DNA of 64,000 bases from an uncultured Bacilli bacterium (GTDB lineage Bacteria; Bacillota_I; Bacilli_A; ML615J-28; CAG-313). The notes beneath the pieces are model-generated. The model was not told the DNA's origin and did not search any database. It worked only from the letters and a program-made list of their open reading frames with translations. A program made the position numbers and the translations under genes. The DNA is taken from assembly GCA_934140285.1 (NCBI GenBank), contig CAKPBI010000004.1:62001-126000 (forward strand), in the 5' to 3' direction. Positions 26,301 to 33,274 of this stretch are shown piece by piece. The first letter of the stretch is position 1. Each line of letters begins with the position of its first letter.

Positions 26301-28484
26301 TATAACACTTATGGTGGAACTAACTATACACAAGACAATGTACCATCAGGTGCATGGGAAAACATCAATGTTCATACATTCTTCTATAGTGAAGGTATGT
26401 CTGAAAAATGGGGATGGCTTGCTGCATGGCTTGGTCAAGTAGGTGGAACCCCTAATAGAGCTGCATGTACAGCCCTTACAACAAAAGAAAGTGTTGAAAC
26501 TTTCAATGCTGCTAACGGAAACTACAAATATGCTGTATCCTATGAATTTAGAGCAATTATGAAGGGTAGTTCAGTTACATCTAATGGTAACTATAAAACT
26601 AGTGATTATAGTGATCCACAATTAAGAGAACAAGTTTGGGAACCATATAATGCAACTGTAAAAACAACTCTTGATACTACAGAAGGTAAGATCCTTACTC
26701 TTCCAACTCCTAAGAAACCTTTCTTAACATTTATGGGATGGTATGACAATGCTGAATTTACAGGCGATCCTGTTACAACTATTACTGTAGGTGCAACAAA
26801 TCCTAAATATTATGCTAAGTTTATTGACCCTAATCCTGTAACTGGTATTAACATTCTTAATGGTATAACTGAAACTAAACGTTTCACAAAATTACAATTA
26901 CAATGGGAAGTATTACCTGGTAATGCAACAAATAAAGATGTTAAATTTGTTGTTAGTGATCCTAAAATTGCAACCGTATCATCTGAAGGTTTAATTAATT
27001 TCTTAGTTGCAGGTACAGTTACAATTAAAGTTGTTTCTAGTTCAAATCCAAGTATTTATGCAGAAATGACAGTTAATGTATATGTTCCTCAACATATCGA
27101 AGGTTCATTCAAGACTAACTCATATGTAGTTTTAGGTCAAACTATTGAACTACTAGCTGAAGTTAAGAATGGTGAAGGTCAAATCGAATGGTCAAGTAAA
27201 GATGAATCAATCGCAACAGTAAATAATGGTATCGTAACTCCAGTTAAAGCTGGTACAGTAACTATCGTTGCTTCACTTGTTGGCGCTCCAGAAGTTAAAC
27301 TTGAATATGTAGTTGTTGTTCTTGAAGAAATGCCTGAAGGTGTTGTTGAATACTTATTAAGACAAAATAATAGTAATATCTTCTTAAGATCTGAACTTGG
27401 TATCGGTGCTGGTAACTATGCTTACTATTCAGACATCTTAAGTAGTGTATCTAAATTATTATTCGTTGAGTATAAAGTTGATAAAACATATTATACTGAT
27501 AAACCAACGCTTAACAATCATTCTGGTGAAAGAACTGGTGCCTTAGAATTTATCACAGTTCACTATACTGGTAATATGGCTGCAGGTTCATATGCATCAA
27601 GTAATGCTAACTACTTTACTAAGCAATCAACCAACTCTTCAATTCATTATGTAACTGGTAACGAAGGCATCTATGCTTGTTATGATGAAAAATACGTAAC
27701 ATGGCATGCTGGCGATGGTACTGGTACACCATTTGAATGGTATCCAACAGGCGTATTAGTAAAAGCAGATGATCCAACTCGTCCAGTTGTAACTATTACA
27801 GCTAACTCTAAGTTTGCAATCAATGGTACTGAATCAACTATTTCATGTCCTACTGGTTATTCACGTGTTTGGGATCCAGTTAAAAAAGAAATGGTAGATG
27901 ACAAATTGATTACTCCAACTGATAGTAAATATCTTACTGATTTAGGTCCAGCTGTTAAAGTTGTTGATGGTCAATACTACATTGGTAGAACATGGTGGTG
28001 TAATAACCAAGTTGCAGAAGGACGCGTATGTTCTTTAGGTGGTAACTTAAATAGTATTGGTATTGAAACTGCATGTAATGAAGGTTCTGACCTATGGTTA
28101 ACATGGCAAAAGACTGCACAACTAGTTGCTGACTTAATGATTAGATATAACCTTGACATCGAAAGAGTTAAAGGTCATAACTTCTACTCAGCAAAAGATT
28201 GTCCTCAACCAATGCTTGAAAATGAAGATGAAATTTGGTGGGAATTTATTGAACTTTGTAAGGCAGAACATGAAGCAATGTCTACTTATAAAGATTGGAA
28301 GTTCACAATGGAATCAAATAATCCTGATATCGTTGATAACACTGGTCGTGTAATCAATCAACCTGAATATGACACATGTGTTACATACACTGTAACTTGT
28401 GTTAAAGGTGAAGAAACTAAGACTATCACACTTTCTTCAATGGTTCCTGGTTATTACAGAAATCTTGCCCGTGGTGAAAGATAG
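20343..28484 (+). CDS. Giant modular lipoprotein amidase with InlB repeats and two beta-helix domains
   Basis: The 2713-residue protein has a lipoprotein signal (LVSC, Cys24), two Big_2-like Ig domains (to about 195), then about ten InlB/Flg_new repeats (pattern DGG...P-T-x-E-G-Y-x-F-x-G-W...LxAxW). Four repeats are interrupted after the DGG strand by a related 100-150 residue helical module with W-x-W (405/407, 609/611, 964/966, 2023/2025). Two right-handed beta-helix domains lie at about 1100-1440 and 1510-1870, each opening with a YKTIDEAMAVA or VATLAEAIAKA segment. Two Big_2 domains then precede an amidase_2 domain (about 2395-2650; zinc ligands H2407, H2612, C2620; IGIET Glu) and the same C-terminal beta domain as the 17133 protein. 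It is probably anchored outside the membrane; the carbohydrate-binding role of the helices is inference. Confidence 0.85.
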   Translation: MLNFRKRIFLFLTLIMTVLCLVSCTDVKNTVRINLEENEYTVRMQSTLTVKPVIKASADFDMNGFEVVYESSNEEVVRYVNGILYPISEGEAQIKVYWKDKDVIFDKATVKVIKPALPELLVEDPVNVLKNDEVLLPYTLYKNYTDAKATFKTLTPEIATIDETGRVKALKVGTALFEAVVSDYAETSEVYTIKVNVVESDFSIKYVLDGGVNAETNPVGYNTLNCPIELAPATKEGYDFVGWKLDGQIVNEIPANTTGDLELVAVWKAVEYKLELDVDGGTFEGELPTSYTADLLPLALPTLTKEGYEFQGWKLDKAVVKEIKEGTTGDLTLKAVWKALEWNVSFDLDGGEFPGTYATREEMVNDFMKDFGAFAKIDMTTPAQYWAQDPARTTFWKDAKMHAKWSWIFKALIPFAKAQGIDTKYLVGMNADPISISGYATQNVAIYLLGINNAQWNETYAATYKGLSSKWTTVNCTSEAVMNSWVQYVGVKTTRNTDEEFVLPTPVKPGYDFAGWFDAEDNKVEKVEAGTLRDVAVKAKWTLANYNINFDYAGGTLVGKYATREDMVNDFMKDFGAFAKIDMTTPAQYWAQDPARTTFWKDAKMYAKWSWIFKALVPLAKSQYQETTYLDNMLADPISISGYATQNVAVYLLGINNAKWNETYAATYNGLASRYTTVDSTSEKALNSWIEYVGMKTTYTIFDEVTLPTLTKEGYTFVGWFNGEQKVETIAAGTYGDLNLVAKFEGNKYEIEYVLEEGATLPEGAAKEYLFGTGLATLPVPTKEGYDFLGWYEGETKVEAIAADRTGKVTLTAKFEKQAEVTEFEITYNLDGGTLPEDAPTKYTKGVGLASLVTPTKEGYTFLGWYLNGELVTAISASQEGNVTLEARWEEIVQEEEYEITYDLDGGSWAVTKIESYEAFAAAFAAAYSEYVGKEVTPETFMDVSFNYGNLDDFFDNAKYSADWAWVRTFVVEYCNKTDNQYKSNIADKTADYHNTILRANVHGFINHAQWSKWPASANYASVKFEDFQDKVPGGKTIAGPDKYVNTKGATLVAPVKEGFDFAGWICGDEVITEIAAGTNGNLTLKAKWRAASGEQGVILVGPERAYKTIDEAMAVAMPGDVIKLDAGTYEGGTISVANVKLVGPNAGINPVNTTRSAEAIFTGDINVAANYVTIDGIRLTGKARIVGSANGIEDLTITNVHIFECAINEGSADSANAPFYFYTSQENAEFKNIVITNCLNSETKEGRGMILYGAHINGLTMKDNKFVGKRINYNDGIKIDSNAGWGIKGKVEIVSNHFENYAQYVIWVRLYGDGEYDIQNNVFINNGQTAGSHAAISFIKYGGNGGNVSINFMYNTVDNSYMAARIDKTDRTAENLIVHINYNKIKNCKASYYVKNGNDFNVDAANNYYEKTPVAQMFSGAVWEPYYTDETKVPLYGQPLTFKAINYELDGGELDEAAPKSFDSTTGLAVLPTPTKRNRIFVGWLMNGEFVTSIPAGTDTAVTLTAVWREDAIYVSKNGESYAVATLAEAIAKAKAGDKIIVLAGEYEENITISVANLTLVGVNQGINPNTGTRGAEAIIKGVITITASATDLTIDGLAFTGNAKVKNASNNDTISGLTFQNNVVYDMEATTAWILNRYQMDAFLEIKVSSGASNNIGVYNNKFTNVGNVNVLVNRVENLSVDGNVFKDFGRDAVRSEGGYSYGILAFTNNHFEQTTAGHGYAGIFTYSISGGAGTNAKAVVKGNTFIKVGSNDTSIAPYNGALISHVYQENKLAWIVEDNVFDHCSNIMWLRNNGAKESTWSCTVQNNQFLGIPQTYYFGTYRGADTESTNPHLAVFGANYYEDNDGNVITDLTQYADMFKHLNTYGTTLAAKPGEATVEAYEFWRISYDLDGGTAKGLVTHYNRETGAIKLPTPTWNIYHEFKGWTLDGVTITEIPEGTKGDLHIVAVWEEIEGNPVTLEFELNGGNWNYASFDEISLDLLNDYNTYGGTNYTQDNVPSGAWENINVHTFFYSEGMSEKWGWLAAWLGQVGGTPNRAACTALTTKESVETFNAANGNYKYAVSYEFRAIMKGSSVTSNGNYKTSDYSDPQLREQVWEPYNATVKTTLDTTEGKILTLPTPKKPFLTFMGWYDNAEFTGDPVTTITVGATNPKYYAKFIDPNPVTGINILNGITETKRFTKLQLQWEVLPGNATNKDVKFVVSDPKIATVSSEGLINFLVAGTVTIKVVSSSNPSIYAEMTVNVYVPQHIEGSFKTNSYVVLGQTIELLAEVKNGEGQIEWSSKDESIATVNNGIVTPVKAGTVTIVASLVGAPEVKLEYVVVVLEEMPEGVVEYLLRQNNSNIFLRSELGIGAGNYAYYSDILSSVSKLLFVEYKVDKTYYTDKPTLNNHSGERTGALEFITVHYTGNMAAGSYASSNANYFTKQSTNSSIHYVTGNEGIYACYDEKYVTWHAGDGTGTPFEWYPTGVLVKADDPTRPVVTITANSKFAINGTESTISCPTGYSRVWDPVKKEMVDDKLITPTDSKYLTDLGPAVKVVDGQYYIGRTWWCNNQVAEGRVCSLGGNLNSIGIETACNEGSDLWLTWQKTAQLVADLMIRYNLDIERVKGHNFYSAKDCPQPMLENEDEIWWEFIELCKAEHEAMSTYKDWKFTMESNNPDIVDNTGRVINQPEYDTCVTYTVTCVKGEETKTITLSSMVPGYYRNLARGER
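21380..22600 (+). repeat. Tandem 612-bp in-frame duplication inside the giant amidase gene
   Basis: Two copies of a 204-codon unit lie at an exact offset of 612 bases (for example TATGCAACAAGAGAAG at 21411 and 22023). Roughly 140 bases around 21411-21546 and 22023-22158 are almost identical, including synonymous positions, which points to a recent duplication; the rest has diverged moderately. Confidence 0.9.
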
Positions 28485-28491
28485 AAATTAA

Positions 28492-28534
28492 CAAAAAAGA
28501 CGGTTATGGCGTATAGCTATAATCGTCTTTTCTT
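28492..28534 (+). terminator. Intrinsic terminator after the giant amidase gene
   Basis: AAAAGACG-G-TTAT pairs with ATAA-T-CGTCTTTT around a short loop, followed by T-rich sequence. Confidence 0.88.
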
Positions 28535-28544
28535 ATTTAAAGAA

Positions 28545-28573
28545 TTGAAAAAATTTTCAAAATGTGATATATT
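28545..28573 (+). promoter_or_regulatory. Promoter of the membrane protein gene at 28639
   Basis: TTGAAA (28545-28550) and TATATT (28568-28573) are separated by 17 bases; transcription would begin near 28580 and give a 5' leader of about 60 bases. Confidence 0.6.
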
Positions 28574-28592
28574 AATAATTGAAGTGTGGGGG

Positions 28593-28630
28593 CCTCTACT
28601 ATCGTTTTACTACTAAAATAATAGAAGAGG
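28593..28630 (+). promoter_or_regulatory. Leader hairpin occluding a ribosome binding site
   Basis: CCTCT-A-CTAT pairs with ATAG-A-AGAGG around an inner stem TTTA/TAAA. The 3' arm contains the AGAGG Shine-Dalgarno of the gene at 28639. It may be a thermosensor or protein-binding leader; nothing in the sequence identifies a ligand. Confidence 0.45.
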
Positions 28631-28638
28631 AGTGTTTT

Positions 28639-29223
28639 ATGAATATTAAAATAGAACTAGATGATTCGTTAAAAATGTATAATTCATTTTGCATACTTAA
28701 TGATCAATTAATTGAAATCAACGAATTAGAAGAATTAGATATCGAAAAAAAATGTAAATTAACACTTAAATTTACAATCAAAGAAAATAAACGAAAAGAT
28801 AAATTAGTAAAACAAATTAGTAAAGCTATCATCTTATTATCATCTTTTCTTAAAAAAAATGATTACCTAACAACTAAAGCTACAGAATATACTAATACTT
28901 TAGAACTTGATAACATTCAAGAAAATGCAACTTTAAAATATACATTAGATAATGAGAATACTTTAAATTTAAGTAGTGAACACTTAAATGTAATATTAAA
29001 TGACACAGTAAAAACGACTAATCTTTTATATCTTGAAAAAAATAAGAAGTTAGTACTTAAGACTTTTTCAATTATATTTGCGGTTTTAACTCTTATTATT
29101 ATTAGCATTCTTGGTGCAGCTATCTTTAATGGCAGTATTTTACTCTTTCTACTTGGTGCTATTATTAGTATTTTCTTAGTAATAATCTCCGTGATATTTA
29201 CAAGAAAACTTGACAAAGAATAA
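28639..29223 (+). CDS. Unrecognised membrane protein
   Basis: The 194-residue protein starts at the ATG that follows AGAGGAG; an in-frame TTG 20 codons earlier is disfavoured because it has no ribosome binding site. Residues 1-135 are charged and probably cytoplasmic, with alternating beta-like segments. Two hydrophobic spans occupy about 140-187 and the protein ends in RKLDKE. No family is recognised. It is preceded by its own promoter and a structured leader. Confidence 0.65.
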   Translation: MNIKIELDDSLKMYNSFCILNDQLIEINELEELDIEKKCKLTLKFTIKENKRKDKLVKQISKAIILLSSFLKKNDYLTTKATEYTNTLELDNIQENATLKYTLDNENTLNLSSEHLNVILNDTVKTTNLLYLEKNKKLVLKTFSIIFAVLTLIIISILGAAIFNGSILLFLLGAIISIFLVIISVIFTRKLDKE

Positions 29224-29258
29224 AAATATTAAGTATGTTTAAGGTTTAAGTACTATAA

Positions 29259-29609
29259 TACTTACTAGGAGCTGATGAATATCTTACAAAGCCATTTGTA
29301 ACCGAAGAACTTCTTGCTCGTTTAAGAGCCATAACTCGTCGTCAAAAAGACATTCAAGATAATTCACTTAAATATTGTGATTTAAAACTTGATAGAGTAA
29401 GTTTTGAATTAATATCAACAAAAGGTAAATTCTTACTTACCCAAAAAGAATTTCAAATTATGGAAATGTTCTTAAAGAATTTTACGATGATCATTTCAGA
29501 AGATATCTTTATGGATAAAGTTTGGGGATTTGATAGTGAAACTGATATGTCAGTTGTTTGGACTTATATATCCTACCTTAGAAAAAAACTAAAACTTATT
29601 GGATGGTGA
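29259..29609 (+). pseudogene. Remnant of an OmpR/PhoB-type response regulator
   Basis: The frame opens after a stop at 29256 and encodes LGADEYLTKPFVTEELLARL, the end of a receiver domain including the conserved Lys-Pro. A winged-helix output domain follows (LTQKEFQIMEMFLKN; DIFMDKVWGFD; SVVWTYISYLRKKLKLIG). The first 85-90 residues with the phospho-acceptor Asp are missing, and the last 15 or so residues are replaced by W-stop at a second junction. No start codon with a ribosome binding site is present. No histidine kinase remains nearby. Confidence 0.88.
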
Positions 29610-29898
29610 TACAACTAACCCAAGTGGGGAAGAAACTCCACCAACTCCTCCAGATGGAAGCTTTAATCATGGAGATAACAATGGTCAAATGAATAATTTT
29701 ACCGAAACAAAAGTTACAATTACAGTCGACTTTGCGGGGGCAAGTATTACAAGAAATAATGAAACAACCAATTTAGATGAAATCAAAGAAAATGATATTA
29801 TTCAAATTGTATTTGATGAATCATCAAATCCGAAATTAGTAAGTATAATAACTAACAATTTTGGTGAAAAACCAGAACAAGAAGTACAATCTAATTAA
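29599..29898 (+). pseudogene. C-terminal fragment of a secreted protein fused to the regulator remnant
   Basis: This frame encodes a Pro/Gly/Asp-rich linker followed by a small beta domain (KVTITVDFAGASITRN; NDIIQIVFDES; KLVSIITNNFG). It has no signal peptide or ribosome binding site and begins exactly where the response-regulator homology stops. The simplest reading is the tail of an extracytoplasmic protein, once encoded downstream of the two-component genes, left by a deletion. The parent family is not recognised. Confidence 0.6.
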
Positions 29899-29911
29899 CA
29901 AATGAGAGAAT

Positions 29912-29968
29912 AACTTAAATTTTTCGAATAGTGAAAATAAAATTATTTGAAAAGTTTAAGTTTTTTTA
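29912..29968 (+). terminator. Probable terminator after the decayed locus
   Basis: AACTTAAA (29912-29919) and TTTAAGTT (29954-29961) form the base of a hairpin with inner TTTTTC/GAAAAG pairing, followed by a T tract. Confidence 0.6.
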
Positions 29969-30057
29969 TATTAAGTTAGAATTAATAATTAAATAATTGA
30001 AAAAAATATAAAAATTTGGTAAAATAAAATTATTAAAATTTTATAAAGGAGAAAATT

Positions 30058-30564
30058 ATGAATTACAATAAAAATAAAATAATTAAAGAATTATTAAAAG
30101 ATACAAATAAGGAATTAACAGATGAAGAATTTATTAATGAGTTATTAAGTACTAGTATAACAGAAGAAACTAGCAAAAAAACAAAAGAAACATTTGGACA
30201 AAAAGCAGCTGATGCTGTCGCAAAATTTGCTGGAAGTTGGGCCTTTATTTTTAGTTTCATTTTTGTTATGATCATTTGGATGGTTACAAATGTAATCCTC
30301 GCAACAAACGCATTTGATGCATATCCATTTATTCTACTAAACTTAGTCTTGTCATGCATTGCGGCTGTACAAGCTCCATTAATTATGATGAGTCAAAATC
30401 GACAAGAAGCAAAGGATAGAGCAAGAGCAGAAAATGATTATCGTGTAAATCTAAAAAGTGAAATCTTAATTGATGAATTATATAAAAAAATAAATCAATT
30501 AACAGAAAATCAAAAGAAAATATTAAAAATTTTAGAAGAAATTAAAAAAGAAGATAACAAATAA
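30058..30564 (+). CDS. DUF1003 family membrane protein
   Basis: The 168-residue protein contains the DUF1003 core: two membrane spans (about 63-85 and 95-115) with GSWAFIFSFIFVMIIWM, FDAYPFILLNLVLSCIAAVQ and APLIMMSQNRQEAKDRARAE, then a C-terminal coiled coil. The family is widespread and of unknown function. AAAGGAG precedes the ATG. It stands alone, without a clear operon partner. Confidence 0.88.
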   Translation: MNYNKNKIIKELLKDTNKELTDEEFINELLSTSITEETSKKTKETFGQKAADAVAKFAGSWAFIFSFIFVMIIWMVTNVILATNAFDAYPFILLNLVLSCIAAVQAPLIMMSQNRQEAKDRARAENDYRVNLKSEILIDELYKKINQLTENQKKILKILEEIKKEDNK

Positions 30565-30659
30565 AGTAAAAAAGTTGTAAAGAATGTAAATAAACCTCAA
30601 TTATTATTGTTATATAATAATTAATATGTTAAAATATACATATGAAAAGAGGAAAGAAA

Positions 30660-30860
30660 ATGAAAAAAACAAAAATAGGACTTGGATTAATTATTCTTGG
30701 AAATCTTCTATATTGTTTAAATGAAGTACTTACGTTAAGTTCATCAAACTTTGGTGATTTTATAAATGGATTATTACTAGGAATATCAGTTGGAATCAAT
30801 ATAGTAGGTATTGTCTTAATCATTTTATCATTTAAAAAAGAGGAAGACCATGAAAAATAA
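30660..30860 (+). CDS. Small two-span membrane protein
   Basis: The 66-residue protein is assigned to the second ATG because AGAGGAAAG sits at normal spacing before it; the ATG at 30642 has no such site. It is two hydrophobic helices with a charged C terminus (KKEEDHEK). TATAAT at 30613-30618 is a likely -10 box. It overlaps the next small gene by 11 bases, so the two are probably co-translated. No family is recognised. Confidence 0.6.
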   Translation: MKKTKIGLGLIILGNLLYCLNEVLTLSSSNFGDFINGLLLGISVGINIVGIVLIILSFKKEEDHEK

Positions 30861-31038
30861 AGATAATTATATGACAATTGGAATGTGTATAGGATTAATA
30901 TTAGGTTCTTTAATTGGTATTATAGTGGGAACCATTCAAAAAGATTTAACCTTTTGGTTATGCATTGGTATTTCGGTAGGCTTATGTTTAGGCATGTTTG
31001 TAGGATTACTAATTCATAAAAAACCTAACAAAAAATAA
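30850..31038 (+). CDS. Small glycine-rich two-span membrane protein
   Basis: The 62-residue protein has two membrane helices rich in small-residue motifs (GLILGSLIGIIVG; GISVGLCLGMFVGLLI) that favour helix packing. The AGAGGAAG site is within the upstream gene. It ends in KKPNKK, a positive-inside tail. The function is unknown; the pair could be a small membrane complex. Confidence 0.6.
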   Translation: MKNKDNYMTIGMCIGLILGSLIGIIVGTIQKDLTFWLCIGISVGLCLGMFVGLLIHKKPNKK

Positions 31039-31039
31039 A

Positions 31040-31082
31040 GGAAACTAGTAAATGAACTTATACCTACTAGTTTCCCTTTTTA
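31040..31082 (+). terminator. Intrinsic terminator after the small membrane protein pair
   Basis: GGAAACTAGTA (31040-31050) and TACTAGTTTCC (31065-31075) form a perfect 11-bp stem, followed by CTTTTT. Confidence 0.93.
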
Positions 31083-31093
31083 ATGTTATTTAA

Positions 31094-31149
31094 TTGACTT
31101 TAACTTAAAAAAGAGTATAATTAGTATGAAAAGTATGAAAAGTATAACT
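31094..31149 (+). promoter_or_regulatory. Promoter and short repeats before the AbrB-ABC operon
   Basis: TTGACT (31094-31099) and TATAAT (31116-31121) are 16 bases apart. Right after the -10 box, AGTATGAAA occurs twice in tandem, then AGTATAACT (31123-31149), a possible AbrB-type or other operator in the leader. Confidence 0.55.
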
Positions 31150-31161
31150 AGGAGGTATAAT

Positions 31162-31374
31162 ATGATAGAAAGCCCAAATAAAGATGGAAAATACATATTT
31201 GGTGTATGTAAGGTTGGCGAAAAAGGTCAAGTTGTAATTCCCAAAGAGGCAAGAGAAGTGTTTAATATTAAACCAGGTGATATGTTAGTAATGCTTGGTG
31301 ATATTAACTCAGGAATTGCAATTGTAAAGACAGATGTATTTTCAGCCGTTACTGATCAAGTATTTAAAAAATAA
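31162..31374 (+). CDS. AbrB/SpoVT-type transcriptional regulator
   Basis: The 70-residue protein is started at the ATG eight bases after AGGAGG; an in-frame upstream ATG lacks a site. It contains a swapped-hairpin AbrB DNA-binding domain: KVGEKGQVVIPKEAREVFNIKPGDMLVMLGD. It sits 23 bases before an ABC transporter gene pair, an arrangement common in Firmicutes where the AbrB-like protein regulates the exporter. The target is probably its own promoter. Confidence 0.85.
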   Translation: MIESPNKDGKYIFGVCKVGEKGQVVIPKEAREVFNIKPGDMLVMLGDINSGIAIVKTDVFSAVTDQVFKK

Positions 31375-31397
31375 GGAAATAAGAAAAGAGGAGTACT

Positions 31398-32321
31398 ATG
31401 GAAAATATAATTGAAATTAAGCATTTACATAAATCTTTTAAAGATGTACATGCGGTCAATGATTTATCTCTTCATGTTAAAAAAGGTGAATTTTTTGCCT
31501 TTTTAGGTATCAATGGAGCAGGTAAATCTACCACCATCTCAATCATGTGTGGTAAACTAAAAAAAGATGAAGGTGAAGTATTAATAAATGGCTATAATAT
31601 TGATACTGATCTTGATAAAATTAAATCAACCATTGGGGTTGTCTTTCAATCTTCAATTTTAGATAAAAACTTATCAGTTAAAGATAATCTTGAAGTAAGA
31701 GCCTCCCTTTATGGAATTACTGGTGAAGACTTTAAAATGCGCTTAAATGAATTATCGCAACTACTTGAATTTAAAGATATCATAAATCGTCCATTTGGTA
31801 AATTATCTGGTGGTCAAAAAAGAAGAATTGATATTGCGAGAGCACTGATTAATCATCCAAGCATCTTGATTCTCGATGAACCAACAACTGGACTTGACCC
31901 TCAAACGAGAAAACTTGTTTGGAATGTCATTAATACTTTAAGAGAAAAAGAAGGTATAACGGTCTTTTTAACTACTCACTATATGGAAGAAACTGTTGAT
32001 GCAGACTATGTTGTAATTCTTGATAGTGGCGTAATCGTTGGTGAAGGTAGTCCCGTTGAATTAAAAAATAAATATACAGGTGACTTTATTACCCTTTATA
32101 ATGTAACTGATGATGTTAAAGATTTATTAACATCTCTTGGTAAAACTTTTGAAAATGTTCCAAGCGGAATTAGAGTAAGCGTAAAAAACACAGAAGAAGC
32201 AACTAGCTTAATTATTGAACATCCAGAAATCTTTAAAGACTATGAAATAATAAAAGGTAAGATGGATGATGTATTCTTAAATATTACAGGAAAGAAACTA
32301 ACAGAAGGTGATCTAAAATGA
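31398..32321 (+). CDS. ABC transporter ATP-binding protein
   Basis: The 307-residue ATPase has Walker A (GINGAGKST), a Q-loop in GVVFQSS, the signature LSGGQKRR, Walker B with ILILDEPTTGLDPQ and the switch His in TTHYMEE. The C-terminal 80 residues match the extension of DrrA/YhaQ-type export ATPases. It pairs with the permease that starts inside its stop codon. Efflux of a drug, peptide or lipid is expected; the substrate is unknown. Confidence 0.93.
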   Translation: MENIIEIKHLHKSFKDVHAVNDLSLHVKKGEFFAFLGINGAGKSTTISIMCGKLKKDEGEVLINGYNIDTDLDKIKSTIGVVFQSSILDKNLSVKDNLEVRASLYGITGEDFKMRLNELSQLLEFKDIINRPFGKLSGGQKRRIDIARALINHPSILILDEPTTGLDPQTRKLVWNVINTLREKEGITVFLTTHYMEETVDADYVVILDSGVIVGEGSPVELKNKYTGDFITLYNVTDDVKDLLTSLGKTFENVPSGIRVSVKNTEEATSLIIEHPEIFKDYEIIKGKMDDVFLNITGKKLTEGDLK

Positions 32322-33217
32322 AAACATTAGGTACTTTAATCAAAAGAAATATTAAACTATTCTTTAAAGATAAAGGATTGTTCTTTACATCTTTAATCAC
32401 CCCATTTATTTTACTAATTTTATACTCAACATTCTTAGGTAAAGTATATCGTGATTCCTTTACTTCAAATCTTCCTGATGGCTTTAATTTAAGTGATAAA
32501 GTCATTAACGGAATTGTTGGTGGCGAATTATTCTCATCATTGCTTGCGGTAAGCTGTGTTACAGTAGCCTTTTGTTCTAACATGTTGATGGTACAAGATA
32601 AAATAACAAACGCAATAGATGATTTCCATGTAACTCCAGTTAAAGCATCTACGCTTGCGGTAAGTTACTATATTGCGACATTTGTTTCAACTTTGATTGT
32701 TTGTTTAGCCGCCTTCATAGGTTCACTCATTTATGTTGCAGCTATCGGTGGTTGGTGTTTTTCGGCTCTAGATATTATATTGATAATTCTTGATATTATT
32801 ATTCTTGTAATGTTTGGTACGGCCCTTTCTTCAATCATTAATTACTTCTTAACATCACAAGGTCAAGTATCGGCTGTAGGCACAATCGTAAGTTCATGCT
32901 ATGGTTTCATTTGTGGTGCATACATGCCAATAAGTTCATTCAATGTTGGACTTCAAAAAGTAATTATGTTTTTACCAGGAACATATGGAACAAGCTTATT
33001 AAGAAACCATGCTTTAAATGGTAGTTTTAAACTAATGGAAAAAGAAGGAGTACCTACGGAAATAATAACACCAATCAAAAAATCAATTGACTGTAACCTT
33101 GATTTTTTCGGACATAATGTTTCAATGTTAGCTTTATATCTAGTAATTGGTTTAACTGTTGTAGGTTTACTTGCAATATACATTTTAGTTAACAAATTTG
33201 TTAAAAGGAACAAATAA
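32318..33217 (+). CDS. ABC-2 type transporter permease
   Basis: The 299-residue membrane protein has about six spans, with a first span near 22-42, a periplasm-side loop, and the ABC-2 core between about 75 and 290. The segment NAIDDFHVTPVKAS is the coupling region typical of DrrB-type permeases. It overlaps the ATPase gene by four bases (ATGA) and completes the AbrB-ATPase-permease operon. Confidence 0.9.
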   Translation: MKTLGTLIKRNIKLFFKDKGLFFTSLITPFILLILYSTFLGKVYRDSFTSNLPDGFNLSDKVINGIVGGELFSSLLAVSCVTVAFCSNMLMVQDKITNAIDDFHVTPVKASTLAVSYYIATFVSTLIVCLAAFIGSLIYVAAIGGWCFSALDIILIILDIIILVMFGTALSSIINYFLTSQGQVSAVGTIVSSCYGFICGAYMPISSFNVGLQKVIMFLPGTYGTSLLRNHALNGSFKLMEKEGVPTEIITPIKKSIDCNLDFFGHNVSMLALYLVIGLTVVGLLAIYILVNKFVKRNK

Positions 33218-33246
33218 AACTTTAGGATAACACCTAAAGTTTTTTA
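33216..33246 (+). terminator. Terminator of the ABC transporter operon
   Basis: AAAACTTTAGG pairs with CCTAAAGTTTT around a six-base loop, with T residues following. Confidence 0.93.
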
Positions 33247-33274
33247 ATTTTTAAAACTTCTTCACTCTTTACTT

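Noticed and set aside
31123..31149. A short upstream peptide start (MKSMKS) for the AbrB-like regulator
   Set aside because: The AGGAGG site lies downstream of it and before the ATG at 31162; the first 12 codons come from leader repeats.
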